From Flavisolibacter sp. (GTDB lineage: Bacteria; Bacteroidota; Bacteroidia; Chitinophagales; Chitinophagaceae), in contig JAQBNG010000234.1 in NCBI GenBank assembly GCA_028288675.1, positions 1 to 37,331 of the forward strand: a stretch of DNA of 37,331 nucleotides, read 5' to 3'. Under the pieces are notes generated by a model that saw only the letters and a list, made by a program, of their open reading frames with translations, was not told the DNA's origin and made no database searches. The stretch's first letter is position 1, and the number at the start of each line of letters is the position of its first letter. Positions 1 through 8,923 of this stretch are shown here, one piece after another. Made by a program: the position numbers and the translations under genes.

Positions 1-10
1 TTTTAAGTAC

Positions 11-1030
11 TTAATATGACCAAAGGTCCTGTTCATAATTAAAGATGCGCTCCTTCAAATTTTCGCCTTCTAAAAGCGCAAGAATCGGATCTTTAATCAT
101 TCCGCGGATTGTTTTATTTTGCGGGTTATCTAAAGTTGACTTGGTAATATAAGAAGCAAACATACGTGCCTCAAAAAGCTCTTCCCACGTCATACGTCCA
201 TATCCTAAGTTCTTTGGATTATATACCTCGTACTTCGCAAATGTTTTACGTAAATCGGGATAATATACCCAGAACAATACTTCAGATTGAACTGCATTTC
301 CTCTTTTAACCTCTCGCACAGGTGCCAATCCGATAATTCGCGCAATCATACGGCTTGACTCACGATCAAATACCCACTCTTCCTTTAAACGAAGTTTAGT
401 AATTGATTTGGCATCAAATGATTCGCTGGTAACAATGTATTTTAGGATTTTATTCGGATTAGTGGGATCAACTACAGCAGTGGTATCTTTTGGCCCGCCT
501 TGGGTTTTAGCTTCCATATCAACACTTGTTAAAGGTGTAGTAAAGCGGTCATCCTGGAAAGCAACAACTGAATCTTTTTTGATAGCATCTAACAAAATGT
601 TCATGAACATCTGGCTGCCATTATCATCTTCTGCTTCATAGCGAAATGTTTGATTCATTTTCTCTCTTAAGTCCAACTCTCGCCAAACTTTTTCGGAGAA
701 AAGAGCATCATCCCAACGCAAATGCTCATATGGTAACGGAGTGCGGTCATTAATAAAACTCTTATCAACAATGCCATCATTTCTTAGTGATCTTTTTACC
801 ACATTCGGACCTGCACCGGTATCTGTTTCAATAGGAACATTACCATAAGGGTTATAGCCTGAAGGTTGACTGGTATTGTTATTTTGCTGTTGCGTTTGTT
901 GATCCTGTCCGGAAGCCGGTGGCGTGGTTGCACCGCCCCTCTTTCTAGGAGTACGCTGGGCGTCGGCAGCAGTTGCAACCATAAGAAGCAACAATGAAAA
1001 CGAACAGAATTTTATAATATGGCTTTTCAT
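11..1030 (-). CDS. gldN: GldN, type IX secretion / gliding motility periplasmic ring protein
   Basis: This is the last gene of the gldKLMN operon. GldN (PorN in Porphyromonas) forms a periplasmic ring with the lipoprotein GldK under the outer membrane and links the T9SS motor to the translocon. The protein is 339 aa. A Sec signal peptide (about residues 1-24, ending in an Ala-Asp-Ala-Gln cleavage site) is followed by a Gln/Asn/Pro-rich linker and then the conserved GldN domain from about residue 75. I chose the ATG at 1030; an upstream TTG two codons earlier is in frame but less likely. Only 9 bases separate it from the gldM stop, so the two are probably translated from one transcript. The family call rests on order and on the typical GldN sequence, and is secure. 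Confidence 0.93.
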   Translation of the reverse strand: MKSHIIKFCSFSLLLLMVATAADAQRTPRKRGGATTPPASGQDQQTQQQNNNTSQPSGYNPYGNVPIETDTGAGPNVVKRSLRNDGIVDKSFINDRTPLPYEHLRWDDALFSEKVWRELDLREKMNQTFRYEAEDDNGSQMFMNILLDAIKKDSVVAFQDDRFTTPLTSVDMEAKTQGGPKDTTAVVDPTNPNKILKYIVTSESFDAKSITKLRLKEEWVFDRESSRMIARIIGLAPVREVKRGNAVQSEVLFWVYYPDLRKTFAKYEVYNPKNLGYGRMTWEELFEARMFASYITKSTLDNPQNKTIRGMIKDPILALLEGENLKERIFNYEQDLWSY

Positions 1031-1039
1031 GCTCAACCT

Positions 1040-2584
1040 TTATTTAATGTAATAAACTAATGTACCTATTTTAAACGTCCTTCCATCGGGTCCTCTTGCT
1101 CTAAGGTTGTCAATCGTCACCATTTTTCCTGGCTTTACCAAACGATTAATAATACCTTTTGCCTGAGAGTTAAAGTAAACTCCCTGGACATCTGCAGTTT
1201 CCACATCACCATCGTCTGTATCAATTGACATGCTGTAACTAATCACATCGTATTTAATATCAAACGGAAAATCTTTAATATAAGCACCAACACCTGCCTG
1301 GGCTTTAAAAGCGCCGGCGTTTACATTATCTCCCGATGCAAACCCCCCAACTGTACCGGTTGGTCCAGGAATGTTACGAACCCTGAATTTAGATGATCCG
1401 GCAACTTTACCATCAACGTTTACAGTGATAATACAATCTTCAGTTGGCGAGCCTACTTTCACATTGTATTTTCCGGCAGAGATTTTAGAGATTGATCCGC
1501 CGCCACCACTAATTAATACCTGCACTTTATCATCACCACCGCCTGAAGCTGCAATGGAAACCGGGTTATCGACCCCTATATAAAGAACATTCATTCTGTC
1601 AAGCGCTATTGAAGCATTTGACTGGCCTACTGTATATTCTACAGGGAAAGTTCTTGTTTGCTGCTTACCATCCTGGTCTAAAAACGTAACATTTACCGGA
1701 ATAGTATGTGCACCAAGTGTTCCTGCGGCTGATTTGTAAACGGCCATTCCTTTTTCATTTAAAGGAACAGTTGCACCACCTATAGTAATAGTTGGCAATG
1801 TTTTTTTACTGAAGGCACCTAAGCCGGCAGTAATTTCCAACTCTTGTCCTGGCATCAGGTATTTTGAATTTTGGCCCACGATAGCTTCAAAAGCATCGAA
1901 GATCACTTCTACTTTACCTACCTGCTCATGCAAGTGATTAACAATCCGGTTCTCTGTAGTTTTTACATCATTCTCGAACTTGCGTAAAATGGTTAACGCT
2001 GCTACTGTAGGAACCATGTGGAAATAGGCATCTTCCCAAGTTTTGCTTCCACCCTCAAGGCCACGTGGTAAACTAACATCTACCTGCATACCTTTTTCGT
2101 ACTCTGCTCTTTTTTCATCAGCAACAAGTTTCAGCATTTCAGCTCTGTAAGTAGCCATTTTTTGCTGTAACTCTTTTCCTTTTCCTTCCTTGATCATAAT
2201 GCGGGTAGGAATGTCCTGGTTATCTTCTTTATAAGTAGAGTCACCTTTTTTTGTAGCGGGATCATACCCAGCTTCTTTTTTGATAAAAGCTCTCAGGTTT
2301 TCAATATAGTTATACATATCAGCAGTAAGCTTTTGTGCCTTATCTGCTCTTGGGTACCATATTGCAGCTTTATCTTTTGTAATCGGGTCAGCCAATTTTA
2401 ATTTGAATGACTCCATTACGTTAGCCGTAGAAATATTAATTGTACTATTAGTTTTGTCAAGGCTATTGTCCACGGTTTTAAATGCATTCAGAATCTCAGC
2501 TGATACGTTAAGTGCTAACAGGGCTGTTAACACCAGGTACATCAGGTTGATCATCTTCTGCCGCGGCTCTTTAGGAAGTGCCAT
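1040..2584 (-). CDS. gldM: GldM, type IX secretion motor shaft protein
   Basis: GldM (PorM) is the periplasm-spanning part of the T9SS motor. Its single N-terminal membrane helix packs inside the GldL pentamer, and its periplasmic domains transmit rotation to the GldK/GldN ring. The protein is 514 aa, the family's usual length. A cytoplasmic start with KEPRQKMINLMYLVLTALLA is followed by one helix (about residues 11-32), a helical D1 domain, then beta-rich D2-D4 domains (for example the GGGG-containing stretch near residues 350-365). It follows gldL after 69 bases and precedes gldN by only a few bases. The N-terminal motif is strongly diagnostic. Confidence 0.95.
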   Translation of the reverse strand: MALPKEPRQKMINLMYLVLTALLALNVSAEILNAFKTVDNSLDKTNSTINISTANVMESFKLKLADPITKDKAAIWYPRADKAQKLTADMYNYIENLRAFIKKEAGYDPATKKGDSTYKEDNQDIPTRIMIKEGKGKELQQKMATYRAEMLKLVADEKRAEYEKGMQVDVSLPRGLEGGSKTWEDAYFHMVPTVAALTILRKFENDVKTTENRIVNHLHEQVGKVEVIFDAFEAIVGQNSKYLMPGQELEITAGLGAFSKKTLPTITIGGATVPLNEKGMAVYKSAAGTLGAHTIPVNVTFLDQDGKQQTRTFPVEYTVGQSNASIALDRMNVLYIGVDNPVSIAASGGGDDKVQVLISGGGGSISKISAGKYNVKVGSPTEDCIITVNVDGKVAGSSKFRVRNIPGPTGTVGGFASGDNVNAGAFKAQAGVGAYIKDFPFDIKYDVISYSMSIDTDDGDVETADVQGVYFNSQAKGIINRLVKPGKMVTIDNLRARGPDGRTFKIGTLVYYIK

Positions 2585-2653
2585 AAATTATTTTGATTTG
2601 CGTTGAAGTAATTTGTTGGTTTAATTCATTTGGATATGGAAACTCTGCTGCTA

Positions 2654-3424
2654 TTAACGGCCTTGCATAGCGCTTAACATGTTACCATAGATGCCGTTAA
2701 GCTTCGTAAGGTTGGTTGCTAATCCGCCAATTTGCTGCTGTACTTTTTTAGCATCTTCGGCACTGTCAACCATTACTTGTGAAGTCTCAGCTAATTTACC
2801 ATAGAAGCCATTCAATGCTTTCAGGTGGTTATTGCTTTCCTGCAATTCCAATTCATAAATAGTGTTCAAAGACGAAAGGTTCTTCGTTAATACCTGGATC
2901 TGGTCGTGGAAAATTCTCGCTCCATCAGAAGCTGCGTTGAAAGCACCAACAGAGTTAGCAGCACTTACGTAGGCATCTTTCACCTGTGTTAAAGCGGAGG
3001 TCACTTCTCTTGTTTTTGCTGTATAATCCCCGGTAGCGGCTACCACATCAGTGATGTCGTTCATATTTGTGATAGTAGTATTCAGCTTTTTGAACCCATC
3101 ACTCAGGCGGCTTAGATTAGCGGGAGTAATGTCCGCTTCCATTAAAGCCTTATCCATTTGGTTAAGAACTTTGCCTTGAGGTGATACAGCGTCAACTAAT
3201 ACTTCCTCAGGATGTCCATGGCCTTTTTCTGCCGGGTATATCAAATATAGAATACCATATAAAAGGAAAATAACTGCTTCTGTGGTTAACCCAATCCAAA
3301 GCCATGTTTCGGCATCGGAGGCATGGGTGATTTTACGAAGGGCGCCCCAGATTACAAGAGCGGCACCAAAAGAAACGGCTACGTCAACGTACTTACTGAT
3401 TTTAGGTGGAATAGCAACAGACAT
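2654..3424 (-). CDS. gldL: GldL, type IX secretion motor stator protein
   Basis: GldL (PorL) is the inner-membrane proton-driven stator of the T9SS/gliding motor. The 256-aa protein has two transmembrane helices (about residues 12-28 and 43-62). They are followed by a charged segment and a long helical cytoplasmic tail with repeated Asn/Leu/Gln-rich coiled-coil character. A glutamate lies in the second helix at residue 49, the position of the key protonatable glutamate in the Flavobacterium GldL motor, so the motor is expected to be functional. It sits second in the operon. The 117-base gap to gldK holds a possible RNA hairpin. Confidence 0.94.
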   Translation of the reverse strand: MSVAIPPKISKYVDVAVSFGAALVIWGALRKITHASDAETWLWIGLTTEAVIFLLYGILYLIYPAEKGHGHPEEVLVDAVSPQGKVLNQMDKALMEADITPANLSRLSDGFKKLNTTITNMNDITDVVAATGDYTAKTREVTSALTQVKDAYVSAANSVGAFNAASDGARIFHDQIQVLTKNLSSLNTIYELELQESNNHLKALNGFYGKLAETSQVMVDSAEDAKKVQQQIGGLATNLTKLNGIYGNMLSAMQGR

Positions 3425-3481
3425 AAATTACTGATTTTTAAAAGGGATTGATATTAGAGTTTAAAAATTGACAAATACAAG

Positions 3482-3510
3482 GGTAAGAGGCTGTAAACAA
3501 CCTCGTTACC
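3482..3510 (-). promoter_or_regulatory. Possible intercistronic hairpin between gldK and gldL
   Basis: GGTAAGAGG (3482-3490) pairs with CCTCGTTACC (3501-3510), leaving a one-base bulge and a 10-base loop. There is no long U-run after it on the minus strand, so it is a poor terminator. It could shape mRNA processing between gldK and gldL, but that role is inference only. Confidence 0.3.
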
Positions 3511-3541
3511 GTAAAAATTAAATGTTAGCTTGATGAATTAC

Positions 3542-4846
3542 TTATTTGCGACGGCCGCCTGTTTGTGCCGGTAAATCAATTACAGTACGGAAGCCGATAT
3601 AAGATTTAGTTGAATCCTGGTATTCGTAAGTACGGGTACCGGTTTGCAGGTAATAACCTACATCTTTCCAGCTTCCGCCACGTAATACCTTGCGCTTCAT
3701 TTTGGGAGGATCGTTGTCTTTTGCATTAAAGCGTACATCCGGGTTCATATCATGTTGAAACGTGTAAGAACCTTCGTAATAAATTGATGAGGTCCACTCA
3801 GCCACATTACCGCTCATATTGTACAAACCGTAATCGTTAGGCCAGTAAGCATCGGCACGTACAGTGTAAAAACCGCCATCTTCGGGATAGTTGCCACGGC
3901 CGGGTTTAAAGTTGGCTAGTAAACATCCTTTTTTATTTCTCAAATAATAGTTACCCCAGGGAAACATCGATTGAGAGCGACCACCACGGGCAGCATACTC
4001 CCACTGTGCTTCTGTTGGCAAACGAAAATCTGATTCCTGAACCCTGTTTTTACCTTCAAGAAAGGAATTGAGATATAAAGTTCTCCAGTTACAAAAAGCT
4101 TCTGCCATTTTCCAGTTCACACCCACCACCGGATAGTTTCCAAAAGCAGGGTGAGAGAAATAGCGCTTGGTCATCGGCTCATTATAAGAGTAAGAGAAGT
4201 CACGCATCCAAACCAAGGTATCAGGATAAACAGATACAGGGAAACGCTCTATAAACTGTGAGCGGGGCTTGCCAGCGTTTGAACGTTGCGCTGCTTCCTT
4301 TAAGTCGAAGCGCTCCAACTGGTAAACTATTTTAGTAGGATCTAATTCTTTTTTTCCACGGATACGGTCAGGTTCAGGAATAATCATGTCGTTCAGTTGC
4401 TCAACCACTTTAGGATCGCCCCACTTCACGGTTTTCATTTTTGCAAAATCAACATGCTCTGTACCGTCGGCATCAGCCTTTACGTACGGAGCACCTAATT
4501 TACGGGCCGCAACTGAATCGCGTACCCATTCTATAAACTGGCGGTATTCATTATTGGTAATCTCAGTAGCATCCATCCAAAAACCGCTGATAGAAACAGA
4601 ACGGTTACGGGCACTGAAGGCATAAGCCGGATCTTCATCGCTTGGCCCCATATGAAAGGTACCCTGGGGTATGTAAACCATACCGGGAGGTTTCGGTAAT
4701 ATATAACGGCCACCCGGAGCAACTCCATGCACCTGGCCATCATTTGGCAAAACGCCTGCCTTGTCTTTTTTTCCGATAATTCCGCAGCTTGCAAGTGATA
4801 ATGCAGAAAGGGTAATAAGTGTGTAGTAATGGTTTTTCAAAATCAT
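3542..4846 (-). CDS. gldK: GldK, type IX secretion outer-membrane-associated lipoprotein
   Basis: GldK (PorK) is the lipoprotein of the T9SS periplasmic ring, paired with GldN. I start it at the ATG at 4846, which gives 434 aa with a lipoprotein signal peptide and the lipobox Leu-Ala-Ser-Cys (Cys21). The longer reading from 4924 begins with TTG and would put extra residues before the signal peptide. The body is an FGE-sulfatase (formylglycine-generating-enzyme-like) domain from about residue 55 to the end. Diagnostic stretches include FWMDATEITNNEYRQFI, RLPTEAQWEYAARGG, NVAEWTSS and VLRGGSWKD. In GldK this fold is structural and not an enzyme. It is the first gene of the operon. Confidence 0.95.
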   Translation of the reverse strand: MILKNHYYTLITLSALSLASCGIIGKKDKAGVLPNDGQVHGVAPGGRYILPKPPGMVYIPQGTFHMGPSDEDPAYAFSARNRSVSISGFWMDATEITNNEYRQFIEWVRDSVAARKLGAPYVKADADGTEHVDFAKMKTVKWGDPKVVEQLNDMIIPEPDRIRGKKELDPTKIVYQLERFDLKEAAQRSNAGKPRSQFIERFPVSVYPDTLVWMRDFSYSYNEPMTKRYFSHPAFGNYPVVGVNWKMAEAFCNWRTLYLNSFLEGKNRVQESDFRLPTEAQWEYAARGGRSQSMFPWGNYYLRNKKGCLLANFKPGRGNYPEDGGFYTVRADAYWPNDYGLYNMSGNVAEWTSSIYYEGSYTFQHDMNPDVRFNAKDNDPPKMKRKVLRGGSWKDVGYYLQTGTRTYEYQDSTKSYIGFRTVIDLPAQTGGRRK

Positions 4847-4862
4847 ATTCTTGGGTATTGGA

Positions 4863-4896
4863 CAAATATAATTATTTGCTATGAAGGACAGGACAA
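4863..4896 (-). promoter_or_regulatory. Bacteroidota-type promoter for gldKLMN
   Basis: On the minus strand TATATTTG (4863-4870) matches the -7 consensus TAnnTTTG. A TTG (4894-4896) lies 23 bases upstream as a -33 element. The predicted transcript would start just ahead of the gldK ATG at 4846 and have a very short leader. The match is by eye only. Confidence 0.45.
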
Positions 4897-5284
4897 GGTT
4901 AAAATTATTTTTTCTCATTTCCAATAGTCGAAAAATTGTTTCGACGTAAAAACAGAAACGGACGAATATTGTGAATATTGTATTTTATTGAAATTATTCG
5001 ATCAATACTAGGCATTGCCATTTATTTAACGTGGTAACCGGTCCTGACCAACGTAGTTCTTGCAAAAAAAATTGTGGGTTTTACGTTGAACTTCTTTACC
5101 TGCATGGAGCAGATATTTTTCATTACCGCTTAAAAAGCGATAATTTGATCTATTAGGATAGAGACTTTTAAAGTTTCATGACATTCTACTGCTTAATCTT
5201 TCCCCATGCTTCTTAAAAGTAAAGGGGGCAGAAATATGAAATAATTTTCTATTGATCATTCATTATTCTATAAGGATCATCCAC

Positions 5285-5320
5285 AAAAAATCCCGTTTTT
5301 ATTATCATAAAAACGGGATT
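5285..5320 (-). terminator. Rho-independent terminator after the HemD-like gene
   Basis: A perfect 14-bp stem, AATCCCGTTTTTAT (5289-5302) with ATAAAAACGGGATT (5307-5320), has a 4-base loop. On the minus strand it is followed by a T-run. It lies 17 bases past the HemD-like stop codon, so it ends the TamA/DUF4271/HemD-like unit and separates it from gldK. Confidence 0.85.
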
Positions 5321-5336
5321 AATTATATTAAATCAA

Positions 5337-6137
5337 TTATTTTTTTTGAATAAGAGTGGCCAGGTATTTATCTAAAGCCGCTACCATAGAGGGCGTTTGT
5401 GGCTGCGGCGCCTTAATCTCTAATTTTAACCCCGATTCTTCTACTGCTTTTGACGTATTGTTTCCAAATGCCCCAATCACAGTTCCATTTTGCTTGAACT
5501 TTGGAACATTGTCAAAAAGACTTTTTACGCCGCTTGGGGTAAAGAAGCAAATGACATCATATTCATTTTGTGTAAGAATTTCCTTCACGTCATTACTGGC
5601 TGTACGATACATGAAAGCCAAAGAAAAATCACAGGTATTTGATTTTAGCCATCCTGTGATCTCACTATCCTGTTGATTTTCGGAGCAGACATACAAGAAC
5701 CTTTCGGCCCCTTTGTGTTTATTGATAACATCAAGCAGGCTTTTATTGCTGCCATCAGCACCATAAAAAACTTTGCGCTTCCGATACAAAATAAATTTTT
5801 GAAGGTAAAGGGCTACAGCTTCAGTAATGCAGAAATACTTTGTATCCTGCGAAACAGCCACTTTCATTTCTTCGCAAACCCGAAAAAAATGGTCAATTGC
5901 ATTACGGCTGGTAAGGATAACTCCCGTGTGAGCAGTAATATCAACTTTTTGTCTGCGAAAATCTTTTGCAGGAATAGCTTCTAAATGAATAAAAGGGTGA
6001 AACTCCAACTCTACGTCAAATTTTCTACCCAACTCGAAATACGGCGATTTATCGCTTTCGGGCCTCGGTTGAGTAATAAGTACTTTTTTTTTGCTTTTGG
6101 CGTCTTTAGCAGCCTTAACCCCTGTGTGTTTTACCAT
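5337..6137 (-). CDS. HemD-like protein (uroporphyrinogen-III synthase family), paralogue outside the heme operon
   Basis: The 266-aa protein has the two-lobed HemD fold signature: an N-terminal VLITQPRPE start, a TSRNAIDHFF motif near residue 80, and a C-terminal lobe with ICFFTPSGVKSLF and IGAFGNNTSKAVEESG. HemD cyclises hydroxymethylbilane to uroporphyrinogen III. A second, more ordinary HemD lies next to hemC at 15671-16372, so this copy may have another role. Its sequence resembles the strongly conserved HemD-like proteins that Bacteroidota carry outside heme clusters. I chose the ATG at 6137; the upstream in-frame start at 6164 is TTG. It follows the DUF4271 gene by 29 bases. The basic, lysine-rich N-terminus (about residues 3-18) precedes the fold. 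Family assignment is firm; enzymatic role is open. Confidence 0.85.
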   Translation of the reverse strand: MVKHTGVKAAKDAKSKKKVLITQPRPESDKSPYFELGRKFDVELEFHPFIHLEAIPAKDFRRQKVDITAHTGVILTSRNAIDHFFRVCEEMKVAVSQDTKYFCITEAVALYLQKFILYRKRKVFYGADGSNKSLLDVINKHKGAERFLYVCSENQQDSEITGWLKSNTCDFSLAFMYRTASNDVKEILTQNEYDVICFFTPSGVKSLFDNVPKFKQNGTVIGAFGNNTSKAVEESGLKLEIKAPQPQTPSMVAALDKYLATLIQKK

Positions 6138-6166
6138 GGTGCGTTTGTGGGTAACGTTTTGCAAAA

Positions 6167-7072
6167 CTAAGTTAATTCCCTTAGAAAACTGAACAACAGT
6201 TTGTTAATCAACAAGAGAGGAAGTACTTCAAAAGCAGCGAGGTAGATAAGAAAGTGAAAAAAATTAATATTAATTAATCGGTTAATTGATATAAAGGACA
6301 AGAAATAACGATAAAAAAGCAATGCCACGATTACAATTAAACTTAATGTAACTGCCGCGGCATTAAGGTTGCCTGAAGTGAATGCCAACAGCACTGAAAA
6401 GGGCAGAAGGAGAACCCCTAAGATTTTATTGTTAGAAAAAACCACAAAAATATACGTGTCTGTAGCATCGGTCATTTGAAAAACCCATCCAAAAAACTTT
6501 AGCACCAAAAATTTACCACCATAAATAACCATAATGCCAGCAGCGGAGTAAGTTACCAGCATCCAAAAGGGATATTGACCGCCTGAATGAAAATGCTCGA
6601 AGAGTAAGCTTAAAAAAATGGATATACTGATAACAAAAAAAATGTTGAAAAGCAATGAAGGCAAGGGGCTTTGCAAAAGCTGATCTTTAATTTGCCGCTG
6701 GCGGACTGTGGTTCTGAAATAAGAGCTAAAAAGATCGGACAGGTATCGGAAAAAACTGTTTTTAATAAAAGCAAAAGCAATGAGTAGAATTATAATAGAA
6801 TAGAAAATCGCTTCTTTCCCCTGCCAGGTCTTTTCTGAAATGGTATATCGTACAGGATCTCTAAAGCTAAAAAACAACCGGTTTTGGTAAAGAAAGGAAT
6901 CGGAGGTAAAAGGATGTCTTAAAACCGGCCTAATGGTATCTTTTACAGGCACAATCACTACAGCAGCAGTGTCCACCAGAACAGAATCAACTTTGGCAAG
7001 AGAGTCCGAGGCTTGTTGAGCGGCCACACTTGTGTAAAAAAAGAAAGCAGTTATAATCAGTAAATACTTCAC
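6167..7072 (-). CDS. DUF4271 integral membrane protein
   Basis: This is a membrane protein of about 301 aa matching the DUF4271 family, which is known mainly from Bacteroidota and has no established function. A signal-peptide-like N-terminus (ending Val-Ala-Ala-Gln) and a periplasmic stretch of about 70 residues are followed by about five to seven hydrophobic helices to the C-terminus. I propose the GTG at 7072 as start because it places the signal peptide directly at the N-terminus and begins 31 bases after the preceding gene. A TTG at 7081 is the alternative. Starts further upstream (up to 7237) would overlap the barrel gene by up to 134 bases. It lies between the TamA-like and HemD-like genes, apparently one transcript. 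Confidence 0.8.
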   Translation of the reverse strand: MKYLLIITAFFFYTSVAAQQASDSLAKVDSVLVDTAAVVIVPVKDTIRPVLRHPFTSDSFLYQNRLFFSFRDPVRYTISEKTWQGKEAIFYSIIILLIAFAFIKNSFFRYLSDLFSSYFRTTVRQRQIKDQLLQSPLPSLLFNIFFVISISIFLSLLFEHFHSGGQYPFWMLVTYSAAGIMVIYGGKFLVLKFFGWVFQMTDATDTYIFVVFSNNKILGVLLLPFSVLLAFTSGNLNAAAVTLSLIVIVALLFYRYFLSFISINRLININFFHFLIYLAAFEVLPLLLINKLLFSFLRELT

Positions 7073-7103
7073 GGCTTGCAAAAATAGGCGCTGCTGAACA
7101 GCA

Positions 7104-8888
7104 TCAGAAAAAAGAGACAAAACCAATATGAATTTTTGATTGACGCAGGTTAAATTCCGCATCATCACGTTTACCCACAGCGAGGGTGACATTAATAAGC
7201 CCGGCTTTGGGCTGAAAAGATAAACCTGCGCCTGCACTTATATAAGTATGATTTTGAATTTCACCTAAAGGATGTTTTCCCCAGCCGCCATCTATAAAGC
7301 CGAAGAAGGCCGAGTTTAATCCAGTAAGTAAACGAAATTCCACGGTTCCCACCCCGTATTGCGAAACAAACTGGCTTTCCTCATCAAACCCACGCAGCAA
7401 GCGATTCCCGCCAATTTGAAATAATTCATTGCGGAAGAAACTGGCGCTTTGATATATACCTGCATTTGCAGCCAGCTTTAAAGTTGTTTGCTTTCCTAAT
7501 TGATGAAAATGCGCACCAGATGCCGCAATCCTAAACTGGTAAGCACCCAGCTTTACCGTATCGTACAATTGTTCAAATTTAAAAGATGGGTTGGAGGGAT
7601 CTTTCAATTCTAATATCAGGTTGTTCTTCTTTAACCTCTTTGTACCGGCAGACGTGGTAATAAAAAGCTGGCTTCCCTTTCTCGGGTTAAAGCGGTAATC
7701 TGTGTTATTAAAATCGTATCCCACCCCAAGGTTAATAGAACTTACATCTGCCTCCTGCGGCAATTGCTTTGTCTGAATAATACTAGTGGCATTAATACCA
7801 TTTACGATAGTTTGCCGGCGTTGCAAAAAAACTGAAGCAGTTTGCTTATCGCCTAAACGATAAGTTGCCCCCAGGTTCATATTTATGTTTAAAAAAATGC
7901 TGTCCCGTTTGTACATATCCAGGGAAAAATTCACTCCGAATGCCGACTTAAAAATATAAGGCTGCTCAAAAAGCAGGTTTAGCCGTGGCGAACTCTTTTG
8001 CAGTTGCTGCCAAACAAAGCCAATTGTTTCACCGCTGCCCAAAGCATTTTTCAAAAGAACATTTGCATCTACCGTCAGCAACAATTTTCTGCTGCCTGTT
8101 GAGACTTCGGTATTCGGCAGAAAACCAATCAGCGCATTTATTTGGCTGCTACGCTTTGCTTTTAAATACAGGTTTAGGGTAGAACCGGTGGCAAGCATTG
8201 TTAAGTCTGAAGTTCTCTGCTCTTCTAGATAGGTAAGTTCAGAAAGCTTTTTACTTATGCCTTGCAGCTTTTGTTTATTATAAATGCTGCCGTTTGGCAG
8301 TTCCAGAAACTTCTGTAAAAATTCATTATTGACCTTAGCATCGCCAATTACATGCATGCTGTCGATTTTATGAACCGGACCTTTTTCAACCCGCAGTAAA
8401 GCCGTTACTTCCGCATCGTTAAATTGAATGCTATCTAAAAAAGTCTTTCCAAAGGGGTGGCCGGTTTCTTCGAGATAATCCAATATTTTTTTTTGCCACG
8501 AAGTAATGGTGGTAAAATCCATTGTTCCTTTCATAACCGGAAAGCGGATGGCTTCTAAAACCGAAGCATCACTTTCCCTTGTGCGAATGGAACCCCATTT
8601 ATATTGATCGCCTAAAAAAAGTTTAATGATGGCTTCTGTTGAATCAATAGCTACACTATCCAGCGAAGCGGTAACAAAACCTTTGCTTTTTAAAAGCGGA
8701 AGCAAGCCTGCGATATAACTGTTTGCCTCGAACCGGGAAGGAAAAGTAGCTTGCAGGGAAGCTTTTTCGAACTGCATAGAATCGGCGCCAGCCAACATAT
8801 ATTTTACAGGATACCCCTGGGCTACCGCACTGCCCCACAAGACTGTTAAAAAACAGATTACCCCAAAACTGTACTTTACCTTAGCCAT
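7104..8888 (-). CDS. BamA/TamA-family outer-membrane protein
   Basis: The 594-aa protein starts with a signal peptide (about residues 1-23, ending Ala-Val-Ala-Gln). It has an N-terminal periplasmic region with POTRA-like features (for example VHKIDSMHVIGDAKVNNEFL near residues 170-190). A C-terminal beta-barrel of the Omp85 superfamily has the typical GGNRLLRGFDEESQF segment near residues 490-505 and ends with aromatic Phe-Phe. Omp85 proteins insert or translocate proteins at the outer membrane. The shorter POTRA region suggests a TamA/FhaC-like member and not BamA itself. It starts 35 bases from the divergent hemW and is first in a unit with DUF4271 and the HemD-like gene. Confidence 0.82.
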   Translation of the reverse strand: MAKVKYSFGVICFLTVLWGSAVAQGYPVKYMLAGADSMQFEKASLQATFPSRFEANSYIAGLLPLLKSKGFVTASLDSVAIDSTEAIIKLFLGDQYKWGSIRTRESDASVLEAIRFPVMKGTMDFTTITSWQKKILDYLEETGHPFGKTFLDSIQFNDAEVTALLRVEKGPVHKIDSMHVIGDAKVNNEFLQKFLELPNGSIYNKQKLQGISKKLSELTYLEEQRTSDLTMLATGSTLNLYLKAKRSSQINALIGFLPNTEVSTGSRKLLLTVDANVLLKNALGSGETIGFVWQQLQKSSPRLNLLFEQPYIFKSAFGVNFSLDMYKRDSIFLNINMNLGATYRLGDKQTASVFLQRRQTIVNGINATSIIQTKQLPQEADVSSINLGVGYDFNNTDYRFNPRKGSQLFITTSAGTKRLKKNNLILELKDPSNPSFKFEQLYDTVKLGAYQFRIAASGAHFHQLGKQTTLKLAANAGIYQSASFFRNELFQIGGNRLLRGFDEESQFVSQYGVGTVEFRLLTGLNSAFFGFIDGGWGKHPLGEIQNHTYISAGAGLSFQPKAGLINVTLAVGKRDDAEFNLRQSKIHIGFVSFF

Positions 8889-8923
8889 TAATTAATTAAA
8901 TAAGAGAGAAAAGGATAACGAAG

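Larger units (their letters stand above)
4847..5336. other. 490-base intergenic region upstream of gldK
   Basis: No convincing gene is visible in this AT-rich stretch. It holds the gldK promoter at its left end and the terminator of the HemD-like gene at its right end. Between these are a small hairpin TCGAAA-AATTG-TTTCGA (about 4927-4943), a tandem 9-mer GAATATTGT (about 4964-4981) and a short CGCTT/AAGCG hairpin near 5127-5140. None of these has a recognised function. Confidence 0.5.

Noticed and set aside
5337-6137. Two hemD copies as an assembly duplication
   Set aside because: The two proteins differ in nearly every position and have different neighbours, so they are distinct paralogues.
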